Shown here: piece by piece, positions 1 to 5,598 of the stretch
How the letters are laid out: each line of letters opens with the position of its first letter
Numbering within the stretch: the stretch's first letter is position 1
Source of the DNA: Kordiimonadaceae bacterium
Lineage (GTDB): Bacteria > Pseudomonadota > Alphaproteobacteria > Sphingomonadales > Emcibacteraceae
NCBI GenBank assembly: GCA_018699075.1
Contig: JABIPV010000213.1
Location: 1 to 6,110, forward strand
DNA length: 6,110 nt
Direction: 5' to 3'
Position numbers and translations under genes: made by a program
Notes under the pieces: generated by a model
Told to the model about the DNA's origin: nothing
Database searches by the model: none
The model's input: only the letters and a program-made list of their open reading frames with translations

Positions 1-105
1 AGCCCGGCAGATATAACATCCCTAAACGCAACCGATTTCGCCCGTGTTGGTGAAGAGTTACGAGGCGATTTAACGGTTGCGCAGGTAATCTGTAGAACCA
101 ATTAA
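1..105 (+). CDS. 3' end of an unidentified gene (partial)
   Basis: An open frame runs from the left edge of the window to a TAA at 103-105, giving 34 visible residues that end in AQVICRTN. The gene's start lies outside the window. Support for coding is indirect: this stretch is clearly richer in GC than the AT-rich DNA after the stop, and the peptide has a plausible soluble composition (ITSLNATDFARVGEELRGDL). A frame of this length can stay open by chance, and a minus-strand frame over the same bases is also open but reads like an antisense shadow. I do not recognise the protein family and assign no function. If real, the gene converges on the grxD operon across about 250 bp. I see no clear hairpin terminator just after its stop. 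Confidence 0.4.
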   Translation, partial: SPADITSLNATDFARVGEELRGDLTVAQVICRTN

Positions 106-298
106 TTTATCCGTAAAATTAACATATGTTAAATGAATATAGTTTATATGTTTGAGATGTAGAAACTATGACAGGATGCCTAATATTGAATTATTGTTTT
201 TTAGAAATTATCGCTTGATTAGCATGCTCACCAAAGCTACTAAGATCAGCTTTGTCACCGTAATATCGTAGAGAAGTTTCCTACCAGACCTAATCTAG
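106..298. other. AT-rich intergenic stretch without a gene
   Basis: No credible coding frame or tRNA/rRNA-like structure is visible between the plus-strand partial gene and the terminator of the grxD operon. The stretch contains a 14-bp perfect palindrome at 119-132 and a 7-bp stem with a 9-nt loop at 232-254 (CAAAGCT / AGCTTTG). Neither is followed by a U-run, so neither looks like a classical terminator. A small RNA or protein-binding site is possible, but the sequence alone does not establish either. Confidence 0.5.
119..132. repeat. 14-bp perfect palindrome TTAACATATGTTAA
   Basis: The sequence TTAACATATGTTAA is identical to its reverse complement. It lies 14 bp after the stop of the partial plus-strand gene. 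Dyads of this kind can be operators for dimeric DNA-binding proteins, but no gene start is nearby to be regulated. In AT-rich DNA such a palindrome may also be chance. Confidence 0.35.
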
Positions 299-330
299 CA
301 AAATAAAAGGCACCCATAAAGAGTGCCTTT
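299..330 (-). terminator. Rho-independent terminator of the pur-bolA-grxD operon
   Basis: On the minus strand an 8-bp stem, AAAGGCAC (330-323) with GTGCCTTT (313-306), closes a 9-nt loop. It is followed at once by a U-rich tail (UAUUUUG, 305-299). The stem begins 22 nt after the grxD stop codon at 353-355, the expected place for the end of the operon transcript. On the plus strand the hairpin is followed by AAAATTTG, so it should work in one direction only. Confidence 0.85.
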
Positions 331-352
331 AAAATTTGATATTTTCTTAAAT

Positions 353-685
353 CTATTCTTTTGGCTCAATGCCATTTGATTCAAAATGTGCGACGAGTTC
401 GCCGTTGGCAGCCATTTCACGGATGATGTCACAGCCGCCAAGAAATTCACCTTTAACGTATAGCTGAGGGATTGTTGGCCAGTCGCTATATTCTTTAATG
501 CCGTCACGAAGGGTTTCGTCTTGAAGGACGTTGTGTGTTTGATAATCCACTTTAAAATAGTTGAGGATTTCAATCACAGTTGCGGAAAACCCGCATTGTG
601 GGAACATGGCGTCGCCTTTCATGTAAAGGACGATGTCATTGCTATCTACATCATTTTTGATGCGGTCATGTACGGAGTTAGTCAT
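353..685 (-). CDS. grxD: Monothiol glutaredoxin, CGFS type (Grx4/Grx5 family)
   Basis: This 110-residue cytosolic protein has the length and fold signature of single-domain CGFS glutaredoxins, which bind a [2Fe-2S] cluster with glutathione and pass it on to target proteins or pair with BolA proteins. The active site CGFS is at residues 31-34 (ligand Cys31), preceded by the glutathione-binding Lys23 in YMKG. The cis-proline loop WPTIPQ is at 69-74, followed by LYVKGEFLGGCDI with the glutathione-contacting GGCD at 83-86. In relatives the residues after MKG are usually Thr-Pro, whereas here they are Asp-Ala (25-26), a mild deviation. The ATG at 685-683 has an AGGAAA ribosome site at 697-692. It is the last gene of the operon, 97 nt after the BolA-family gene, and is followed by a terminator. 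Family assignment is very secure; the biological role (Fe-S carrier and iron sensing with BolA) is inferred from the family. Confidence 0.96.
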   Translation of the reverse strand: MTNSVHDRIKNDVDSNDIVLYMKGDAMFPQCGFSATVIEILNYFKVDYQTHNVLQDETLRDGIKEYSDWPTIPQLYVKGEFLGGCDIIREMAANGELVAHFESNGIEPKE

Positions 686-713
686 TATAATTTTCCTAGT
701 CTAATAATAAGAT

Positions 714-795
714 TTATTCTGGCGTGTTTTTGATTTTGGTTCCGGTAATGAAAAGCATTACCATGAACCGAGCTCAAGGCTGTGTTATTCTGGCG
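714..795. repeat. 11-bp direct repeat flanking the intergenic hairpin
   Basis: TTATTCTGGCG occurs exactly at 714-724 and again at 785-795, in the same orientation. The right copy is the last codons and stop of the BolA-family gene (CGCCAGAATAA on the minus strand). The left copy is non-coding, in front of grxD. The 60 bp between them hold the hairpin at 738-769. The layout resembles a target-site duplication around a small inserted palindrome, but it could also be a local duplication or chance. Confidence 0.6.
738..769. repeat. Imperfect hairpin in the bolA-grxD gap
   Basis: Arms GGTTC (738-742) and GAACC (765-769), then GGTAATG (744-750) and CATTACC (756-762), form a 12-bp stem interrupted by a 1/2-nt internal loop and closed by AAAAG. 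On the minus-strand transcript the hairpin is followed by AAAAUCAAAAA, not by a U-run, so it does not look like a terminator. It lies in the only long gap of the operon. Roles as an mRNA-stabilising or processing element, or as a small mobile palindrome, are inference. Confidence 0.65.
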
Positions 796-1018
796 CCGAT
801 GTTTGTAAAGAAAGCGCGTGAAGTTCTGCGCCGATCTTTCCTTTAAGGGCTTTATATACGAGTTGGTGCTGTTGCACTCTATTTTTTCCGATGAATTCTT
901 TTGCAACTACATTGGCAGCAAATTGGCTTCCGTCGCCGCGCATGTCCTGAATTTGGACTTCTGCACCGGGTAGAATTTCTAAAATCATATCTCTGATTGT
1001 TGGAGCGTCTAAAGACAT
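785..1018 (-). CDS. bolA: BolA family protein (partner of CGFS glutaredoxin)
   Basis: The 77-residue product covers one complete BolA domain with little extra at either end, so it is a short BolA2-like form. A degenerate N-terminal helix (residues 4-16) leads to the strand region GDGSQFAANVV (28-38). It is followed by the family signature FIGKNRVQQHQLVY (42-55) and ELHALSLQT (65-73), whose His67 is the invariant BolA histidine that can ligate a cluster shared with a CGFS glutaredoxin. BolA proteins form [2Fe-2S] heterodimers with such glutaredoxins and act in Fe-S delivery or iron-dependent regulation. A glutaredoxin gene of that class is directly downstream, which supports a functional pair. 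The ATG at 1018-1016 follows an AGGAAA ribosome site (1029-1024) that overlaps the purL stop codon, so translation is probably coupled to purL. The symbol is at family level: BolA versus IbaG-type function cannot be settled here. Confidence 0.94.
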   Translation of the reverse strand: MSLDAPTIRDMILEILPGAEVQIQDMRGDGSQFAANVVAKEFIGKNRVQQHQLVYKALKGKIGAELHALSLQTSAPE

Positions 1019-1023
1019 TTATA

Positions 1024-1030
1024 TTTCCTA
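1024..1030 (-). promoter_or_regulatory. Ribosome binding site of bolA overlapping the purL stop
   Basis: On the minus strand the purL stop TAG and the Shine-Dalgarno sequence AGGAAA share bases (TAGGAAA, 1030-1024), 5 nt before the bolA ATG. A ribosome terminating on purL would sit on the bolA initiation site, which favours translational coupling. Confidence 0.75.
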
Positions 1031-3250
1031 ACTTTCGGTTGACATATAGTTTGGCATCCATGATGCATGTGCGTCAAGTAAATCTGAAACCGCAACCGTG
1101 AAGCTGTTTGCGACAGATAATTCATTACCACATATGGTACCGATATTTTCAATTGCAACACCTACTGCATTTGCCGCAGAAATGACGCGATCTGCATCAC
1201 TAGATGAGGCACAAATAACATATCTGGCTTGGTCTTCGCCGAAGCCATATGAATGGGCAGGGATGTCACCGTAATTTAAGTTGATATCCATGCCTTTGTT
1301 AGACGCCAGTGCCATTTCAGTAAGGGCAATAAACAGACCGCCATCTGAAATATCATGGCATGCGGTAACACTACCAGCAATGATTTGTCCGCGAACAAAA
1401 TCGCCGTTTTTCTTTTCAAGTTCAAGATTAACAGGAGGGGGCGCACCTTCTTCGCGGCCTTCAATTATATTAAGATATTCTGTGCAGCCAATGTGGCCTT
1501 TGCTCTCACCAATTACCATAACAACGTCGCCGTCATTTTTTGGTGCGATCGTGATCATTTTACGGCTATCTTCCAGCAGGCCAACGCCGCCAATTGCCGG
1601 TGTTGGATGAATGCCTGTTCCGTTAGTTTCATTATATAGTGATACGTTACCGCTAACCACCGGGTAGTCAAGCACGGTACAGGCTTCGCGGATGCCTTCA
1701 ATGGCGCCAAAAAATTGACCCATAATGTCTGGACGTTCCGGGTTGCCAAAATTAAGGCAATCTGTAATCGCCATCGGCGTAGCACCAACGGCGGTAACAT
1801 TACGCCAAGTTTCCGCAACGGCTTGTTTGCCGCCTTCAAACGGATCTGCATAACAATAACGCGGTGTACAGTCAGTTGAAATTGCAAGCGCTTTATCCGT
1901 GCCATGAACACGAACCACCGCTGCGTCACCGCCGGGAAGTTGAATTGTATCGGCCATCACCTGATGGTCATATTGTTGCCAAATCCATGCACGACTGGCG
2001 AAACTTGAACTACCGACCATTTTAAGAAGCGCGTCAGCCAAATCATTTGGCGCCGTTACATCATTTGGATCAATGGTGGCAGGTGCTTCGGTTTTAACCC
2101 ATGGACGATCATATTCTGGGGAATTATCGGCAAGTGGCTGTGTCGGGATATCGGCAACAACATTACCTTGCCAAGAAAGGGTCAAATTACCGCTTTCCGT
2201 AATTTCACCAATAACCGCAAAATCTAAATCCCATTTTACGAATATTTTCTTCGCTTCTTCTACTCTATCCGGCTTAAGAACCACAAGCATACGTTCTTGG
2301 CTTTCAGAAAGCATCATTTCATATGGCGTCATGCCTTCTTCACGTTGTGGCACGTTATCAAGGTTAAGAGAAAAACCAACGCCGCCACCGGAGGCCATTT
2401 CAACGGATGAAGATGTTAAGCCCGCTGCGCCCATATCCTGAATGGCGACAACCATGTCGGTTGACATAAGTTCTATACAAGCCTCGATTAGAAGTTTTTC
2501 AGTGAACGGGTCACCAACTTGGACGGTTGGGCGTTTTTCCTCACTATCTTCGGTAAATTCAGCTGATGCCATTGTCGCACCGTGAATACCGTCGCGCCCG
2601 GTTTTTGAACCCACGTAAATTACAGGATTACCAACACCGGCGGCAGCTGATAAGAAAATCTTATCTTGATCTGCTAGGCCAACGGCCATGGCATTTACAA
2701 GAATGTTTCCATCATATGAAGGATGGAAATTCGTTTCACCGCCAACTGTAGGCACGCCAACACAGTTGCCATATCCACCAATGCCTTCAACGACGCCGCT
2801 TAACAAGTGACGTGTTTTATGATGTTCCGGTGAACCAAAGCGCAAGGCATTCATATTTGCAATCGGGCGCGCGCCCATTGTGAACACATCACGTAATATA
2901 CCACCAACACCCGTTGCCGCCCCTTGGTAAGGTTCGATATAGGAAGGATGATTATGGCTTTCCATTTTAAAGATCGCCGCTTGGTTATCACCAATATCGA
3001 TCACGCCAGCATTTTCGCCTGGACCATGAATAACCCAAGGGGCTTTTGTTGGCAGTGTTTTTAAATGAAGTTTTGATGATTTATAGGAGCAATGTTCGCT
3101 CCACATGACAGAGAAAATACCAAGCTCGGTAAGGGTTGGCGTGCGGCCAAGAATTTTGACCATCAATTTCTGTTCATCATCCGATAGACCGTGTTCTTTG
3201 ACAAGACCATCGGTGATTTCCGGGTTATTATTCCAATTTGTTTCAGTCAT
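1028..3250 (-). CDS. purL: Phosphoribosylformylglycinamidine synthase subunit PurL
   Basis: This is the 740-residue small-type PurL, the synthetase subunit of the PurL-PurQ-PurS enzyme. It uses ATP and PurQ-derived ammonia to convert FGAR to FGAM, the fourth step of de novo purine synthesis. The length fits small PurL (roughly 720-740) and not the single-chain enzyme of about 1300 residues. WSEHCSYK (50-57) carries the active-site histidine His53. ESHNHPS (97-103) and GAATGVGGILRD (110-121) belong to the nucleotide and metal site. DMGAAGLTSS (272-281) and SESQERML (315-322) close the first half. The internally duplicated second half has PGGDAAV (439-445), NFGNPE (500-505), SGNVS (533-537) and HDISDGGL (632-639). 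No motif is missing and the frame is intact. The ATG at 3250-3248 is 9 nt after purQ, with its ribosome site overlapping the purQ stop. Both partner subunits are encoded just upstream. Confidence 0.98.
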   Translation of the reverse strand: MTETNWNNNPEITDGLVKEHGLSDDEQKLMVKILGRTPTLTELGIFSVMWSEHCSYKSSKLHLKTLPTKAPWVIHGPGENAGVIDIGDNQAAIFKMESHNHPSYIEPYQGAATGVGGILRDVFTMGARPIANMNALRFGSPEHHKTRHLLSGVVEGIGGYGNCVGVPTVGGETNFHPSYDGNILVNAMAVGLADQDKIFLSAAAGVGNPVIYVGSKTGRDGIHGATMASAEFTEDSEEKRPTVQVGDPFTEKLLIEACIELMSTDMVVAIQDMGAAGLTSSSVEMASGGGVGFSLNLDNVPQREEGMTPYEMMLSESQERMLVVLKPDRVEEAKKIFVKWDLDFAVIGEITESGNLTLSWQGNVVADIPTQPLADNSPEYDRPWVKTEAPATIDPNDVTAPNDLADALLKMVGSSSFASRAWIWQQYDHQVMADTIQLPGGDAAVVRVHGTDKALAISTDCTPRYCYADPFEGGKQAVAETWRNVTAVGATPMAITDCLNFGNPERPDIMGQFFGAIEGIREACTVLDYPVVSGNVSLYNETNGTGIHPTPAIGGVGLLEDSRKMITIAPKNDGDVVMVIGESKGHIGCTEYLNIIEGREEGAPPPVNLELEKKNGDFVRGQIIAGSVTACHDISDGGLFIALTEMALASNKGMDINLNYGDIPAHSYGFGEDQARYVICASSSDADRVISAANAVGVAIENIGTICGNELSVANSFTVAVSDLLDAHASWMPNYMSTES

Positions 3251-3257
3251 TCTTAAA

Positions 3258-3262
3258 CCTTA
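3258..3262 (-). promoter_or_regulatory. Ribosome binding site of purL overlapping the purQ stop
   Basis: On the minus strand the purQ stop TAA runs into AAGG (TAAGG, 3262-3258), 7 nt before the purL ATG. The 9-nt gap and the stop/Shine-Dalgarno overlap match the purL-bolA junction and suggest coupled translation of the two FGAM synthase subunits. Confidence 0.7.
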
Positions 3263-3949
3263 ATTCAGAGAATTGATGATGCTTTCGAAGAAACCACGGC
3301 CGTCTATGCCGCCTTGTGCGTCTTCGATTAATCTTTCAGGGTGTGGCATCATGCCTAAGATGTTACCGCGCTTATTCATAATACCGGCGATGTTGTTCTG
3401 TGATCCGTTTGGATTGGATAATTTCGTTGCCTCACCATTTTGATCGACATAGCGAAAGGCTATACGGCCATCACCTTCAAGTTCAGCCAGTGTTTGATCA
3501 TCTGCGAAATAATTACCATCATGATGGGCCACCGGAATATCAATCACTTGACCGTCCGTGTAAGCATTTGTGAATGTGCTATCTGCATTTTCAACTTTTA
3601 ACTGAACGGTTTTACAGACGAATTTAAGCGAACGATTACGCATCAACGCACCCGGTAATAATCCCATTTCGGTAAGAACCTGAAAACCATTACAAACACC
3701 GATAATATTGCCGCCGCGTTCTGCATGGGCCATTACGCCATTAATGGCTGGTGAGCGGGCCGCCATGGCTCCGCAACGCAAATAATCGCCAAATGAAAAA
3801 CCACCGGGAAGGGCGATCAGATCAACATCGGGGATGTCGGTATCTTGATGCCAAATTTCGTGAGGTCTTTGTCCTGTAATTTTTTCAAGCGCGTCAAACA
3901 TATCCCGATTACAGTTAGAAGCAGGGAAGGTAACAACAGCTGATTTCAT
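3260..3949 (-). CDS. purQ: Phosphoribosylformylglycinamidine synthase subunit PurQ (glutaminase)
   Basis: This 229-residue class I glutamine amidotransferase hydrolyses glutamine and supplies ammonia to PurL for the FGAR to FGAM step. The length is normal for stand-alone PurQ. The N-terminal strand and loop read FPASNCNRD (8-16). The oxyanion-hole and substrate region is PGGFSFGDYLRCGAMAA (48-64). The nucleophile is Cys86 in GVCNGFQ (84-90), and the rest of the triad is His203 and Glu205 in MPHPER (201-206). AHHDGNYF (141-148) is also typical. Relatives usually read FPGSNCDRD at the N-terminus, so Ala10 and Asn14 are small local differences with no obvious loss of function. The ATG at 3949-3947 follows AGGAAA (3961-3956) by 6 nt and lies 26 nt after purS. 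Adjacent purS and purL encode the other subunits of the same complex. Confidence 0.98.
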   Translation of the reverse strand: MKSAVVTFPASNCNRDMFDALEKITGQRPHEIWHQDTDIPDVDLIALPGGFSFGDYLRCGAMAARSPAINGVMAHAERGGNIIGVCNGFQVLTEMGLLPGALMRNRSLKFVCKTVQLKVENADSTFTNAYTDGQVIDIPVAHHDGNYFADDQTLAELEGDGRIAFRYVDQNGEATKLSNPNGSQNNIAGIMNKRGNILGMMPHPERLIEDAQGGIDGRGFFESIINSLN

Positions 3950-3975
3950 TTTTAATTTCCTATCGGATAATTAGA

Positions 3976-4215
3976 TTAATCAATATCAATTGAATAGTTT
4001 TCAATGACCATATTCGACAGAAGCTTTTTGCACATTTCTTCAACATTTGCTTCCGCGGTTGCCTTATCAGTATCGGCAAGGTCAATTTCGATGTATTTGC
4101 CTTGGCGAACGTCATCAACACCATTAAAACCTAATGCGTCAAGGGCGTGTTGGATGGCTTTGCCTTGGGGGTCAAGTACACCGTTTTTAAGAGTAATATG
4201 AACTCGTGCTTTCAC
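3976..4215 (-). CDS. purS: Phosphoribosylformylglycinamidine synthase subunit PurS, GTG start
   Basis: PurS is the small structural subunit that bridges PurL and PurQ in the FGAM synthase complex; it has no catalytic site of its own. The 79-residue length is typical. The recognisable blocks are VHITLKNGVLDPQGKAIQHAL (residues 5-25), LGFNGVDDVRQGKYIEI (28-44) and CKKLLSNMVIENY (62-74). The start is a GTG at 4215-4213: the frame upstream has no ATG before an in-frame TAA in the purC-purS gap, an AGGAA ribosome site sits 7 nt ahead, and the protein then begins (M)KARVHITLK as in relatives. It lies 38 nt after purC and 26 nt before purQ. The GTG may lower expression relative to its neighbours, though this is inference. 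Confidence 0.96.
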   Translation of the reverse strand: MKARVHITLKNGVLDPQGKAIQHALDALGFNGVDDVRQGKYIEIDLADTDKATAEANVEEMCKKLLSNMVIENYSIDID

Positions 4216-4222
4216 GGGATTG

Positions 4223-4229
4223 TTCCTTT
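4223..4229 (-). promoter_or_regulatory. Ribosome binding site fixing the purS GTG start
   Basis: AAAGGAA (4229-4223 on the minus strand) lies 7 nt before the GTG at 4215-4213. No in-frame ATG is available upstream, so this site decides for GTG initiation of purS. Confidence 0.75.
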
Positions 4230-4253
4230 TATGTATTAAAGTAAATTAAAAAA

Positions 4254-4997
4254 TTATTCTTCATCTTCAGTTTCGAGCGAAATGCCAAGACGTCTTGCCA
4301 CTTCTTGGTATGCTTCTACTTCACCACCAAGGTCACGGCGGAAACGGTCTTTGTCCATTTTCTCGCCGGTTTCATAATCCCAAAGGCGGCAATTATCGGG
4401 GCTAAATTCATCAGCAAGGACGATGAAATGACCGTCTTCACCGTCGGTTAATCGGCCAAATTCAAGTTTAAAATCAATAAGTTCAAGGCCGATGCTGGCG
4501 AAAAAACCACGAAGGTAATCATTGACCTTTGATGTCATTTCCATCATTTCCATCAATTCGTCTTCTTGGGCGATTTCAAGAACAAGAATATGATTTTCTG
4601 CGATCAGTGGATCACCAAGGTCATCATCTTTTAACGAGAATTCAATAATTGGACGGGGAAGGCGTAAACCTTCTTCGATGCCAAATTTCTTCGCCATGCT
4701 GCCGGCAACAGTGTTACGGGCAATGACTTCAAGCGGAATGATGTCTACTTCGTGGCATAACTGCTCACGGTCTGACAGGCGTTCGATGAAGTGTGTTGGG
4801 ATACCAATTTGTGAAAGGCGGGTCATAACAAGTTCAGTGATTTTGTTATTGATAATACCTTTTCCGGCGATGGTACCTTTTTTAACATTGTTAAAGGCGG
4901 TTGCGTCATCCTTAAAATATTGAATCATCGTATCAGGCTTTGGCCCCTTATAAAGGATTTTGGCCTTTCCTTCGTATAGCATTTCTTTGTCAGACAT
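4254..4997 (-). CDS. purC: Phosphoribosylaminoimidazole-succinocarboxamide synthase (SAICAR synthetase)
   Basis: PurC ligates aspartate to CAIR with ATP, giving SAICAR, the substrate of PurB (whose gene lies nearby). The chosen product is 247 residues, close to the usual 235-250. Near the N-terminus is the ATP-binding LYEGKAK (7-13). The first family signature is IPLEVIARNTVAGS (87-100) and the second LIDFKLEFG (173-181). DEFSPDNCRLWD (196-207) and MDKDRFRRDLGG (214-225) complete the site. The tail is short and acidic (ETEDEE). The frame extends 12 codons further to a TTG at 5033-5031, but that would add a hydrophobic MILLLL stretch foreign to the family. The Shine-Dalgarno AAGGAA (5007-5002) sits inside that extension, just before the ATG at 4997-4995, so the ATG is preferred. 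It is the first gene of the operon, with a probable promoter about 110 bp upstream. Confidence 0.97.
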   Translation of the reverse strand: MSDKEMLYEGKAKILYKGPKPDTMIQYFKDDATAFNNVKKGTIAGKGIINNKITELVMTRLSQIGIPTHFIERLSDREQLCHEVDIIPLEVIARNTVAGSMAKKFGIEEGLRLPRPIIEFSLKDDDLGDPLIAENHILVLEIAQEDELMEMMEMTSKVNDYLRGFFASIGLELIDFKLEFGRLTDGEDGHFIVLADEFSPDNCRLWDYETGEKMDKDRFRRDLGGEVEAYQEVARRLGISLETEDEE

Positions 4998-5001
4998 GAT
5001 G

Positions 5002-5007
5002 TTCCTT
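5002..5007 (-). promoter_or_regulatory. Ribosome binding site fixing the purC ATG start
   Basis: AAGGAA on the minus strand lies 4 nt before the ATG at 4997-4995. It rules in favour of that ATG over the upstream in-frame TTG at 5033-5031, which has no good ribosome site. Confidence 0.75.
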
Positions 5008-5103
5008 GGTGCGTTTAAAAGTAGCAGAATCAAGCGAGGACAATTTATCCTAAAATTAATGCAAAAACAATCAGACTTAGGCCTTTAAAATATATTTTTT
5101 ATT

Positions 5104-5134
5104 ATTATATAAAAAACATGGAAAGATGTTGCAA
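5104..5134 (-). promoter_or_regulatory. Probable sigma70-type promoter of the purC operon
   Basis: On the minus strand TTGCAA (5134-5129) is followed after 17 nt by TATATA (5111-5106), or after 19 nt by a perfect TATAAT (5109-5104). Transcription would start near 5097, leaving a leader of about 100 nt before purC. That leader is AT-rich and shows no purine- or ZTP-riboswitch-like conserved structure, only a weak 4-bp stem near 5035-5050. A PurR-type palindrome is not visible. A weaker alternative promoter nearer the gene cannot be excluded. Confidence 0.5.
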
Positions 5135-5181
5135 AATGCCTTAAACAGGCGGGATGTACTTATGAAATTTATTAAACCTTT

Positions 5182-5186
5182 AGGAG
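5182..5186 (+). promoter_or_regulatory. Ribosome binding site of the zeta-subunit gene
   Basis: AGGAG lies 9 nt before the ATG at 5196-5198. It also falls inside a 15-codon frame starting at ATG 5162, which argues against that short frame being the real initiation point. I could not find a convincing -35/-10 pair on this strand. Confidence 0.7.
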
Positions 5187-5195
5187 CCATAATCC

Positions 5196-5519
5196 ATGTC
5201 ACAATTTGACGATCGGGAAAAAGCAGCGGAAAGTCAATATTCGCACAGCAAAGAAGTAGAATTTAAAGCCACAGCACGCCGTAATAAACTTTTAGGCGTA
5301 TGGGCAGCGGGTCTTATGGGCCTTGAAGGCGAAGCAATTGACGCCTACGCCAGACAAGTTGTTGAAAGCGATTTTGAAGAAGTCGGCGATGATGACGTGT
5401 TGCGTAAAGTTAAAGGTGACCTCGACGAAAAAGGTTGCGATCAAAGCGATCACCAAGTCCGCCGTCAAATGGACGACCTAATGGTAACAGCACTAGCACA
5501 GGTTAAATCTGAAATTTAA
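5196..5519 (+). CDS. F1-ATPase inhibitor zeta subunit family protein (DUF1476)
   Basis: This 107-residue, charged, largely helical, soluble protein matches the alphaproteobacterial DUF1476 family. Its Paracoccus denitrificans member, the zeta subunit, blocks ATP hydrolysis by the F1Fo-ATP synthase through its N-terminal segment. Family marks are FDDREKAAES (4-13), FKATARRNKLLGVWAAGLMGL (23-43) and DFEEVGDDDVLRKV (59-72). There is no signal peptide or membrane segment, and the length equals that of the family. The gene is divergent from purC, an arrangement I recall as common in Alphaproteobacteria, and convergent with purB. Whether this particular homologue inhibits its ATP synthase is inferred: in some species the zeta homologue is a weak inhibitor, and the N-terminal inhibitory region here would need testing. 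The product name is secure at family level. Confidence 0.93.
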   Translation: MSQFDDREKAAESQYSHSKEVEFKATARRNKLLGVWAAGLMGLEGEAIDAYARQVVESDFEEVGDDDVLRKVKGDLDEKGCDQSDHQVRRQMDDLMVTALAQVKSEI

Positions 5520-5541
5520 TCACTTTAGATGCAAGAATTAA

Positions 5542-5575
5542 AAAAGCCGCTCTCATTAAATTGAGGGCGGCTTTT
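5542..5575. terminator. Bidirectional rho-independent terminator between the zeta gene and purB
   Basis: A 14-bp stem (5542-5555 with 5562-5575, core GCCGC / GCGGC, one T-G wobble) closes a 6-nt loop TTAAAT. On the plus strand it ends in UUUU then AUUGUUCUU; on the minus strand it ends in UUUU then UAAUU. It begins 22 nt after the zeta-gene stop and 23 nt after the purB stop, so it fits termination of both convergent transcripts. Confidence 0.9.
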
Positions 5576-5598
5576 ATTGTTCTTATTATTTCGGTTAG

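Noticed and set aside
738..769. Intergenic hairpin as a terminator between bolA and grxD
   Set aside because: The stem is followed by an A-rich stretch on the minus strand and by GAGCTC... on the plus strand, with no U-run on either.
685..906. A minus-strand open frame spanning the bolA end and the intergenic hairpin
   Set aside because: It is out of frame with bolA, runs through non-coding sequence with the repeat and hairpin, and has no family features.
1281..1610. A 109-codon plus-strand open frame
   Set aside because: It lies wholly antisense within purL, which has complete family motifs; its peptide is Ser/Pro-rich shadow-like sequence with no family resemblance.
2073..2441. A 122-codon plus-strand open frame
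   Set aside because: It is antisense to the intact middle of purL, with no ribosome site or recognisable domain.
4998..5033. N-terminal extension of PurC from a TTG start
   Set aside because: It would add a hydrophobic stretch not found in SAICAR synthetases, and the real Shine-Dalgarno sequence lies within it, just before the ATG at 4997.
4998..5100. Purine, PRPP or ZTP riboswitch in the purC leader
   Set aside because: The leader is AT-rich, with only a 4-bp stem and none of the conserved GC-rich cores of these riboswitches.
5162..5209. A 15-codon leader peptide frame (MKFIKPLGAII...) overlapping the zeta-gene start
   Set aside because: It contains the zeta gene's own ribosome site, has only a weak site in front, and shows no attenuator hairpin or run of regulatory codons.
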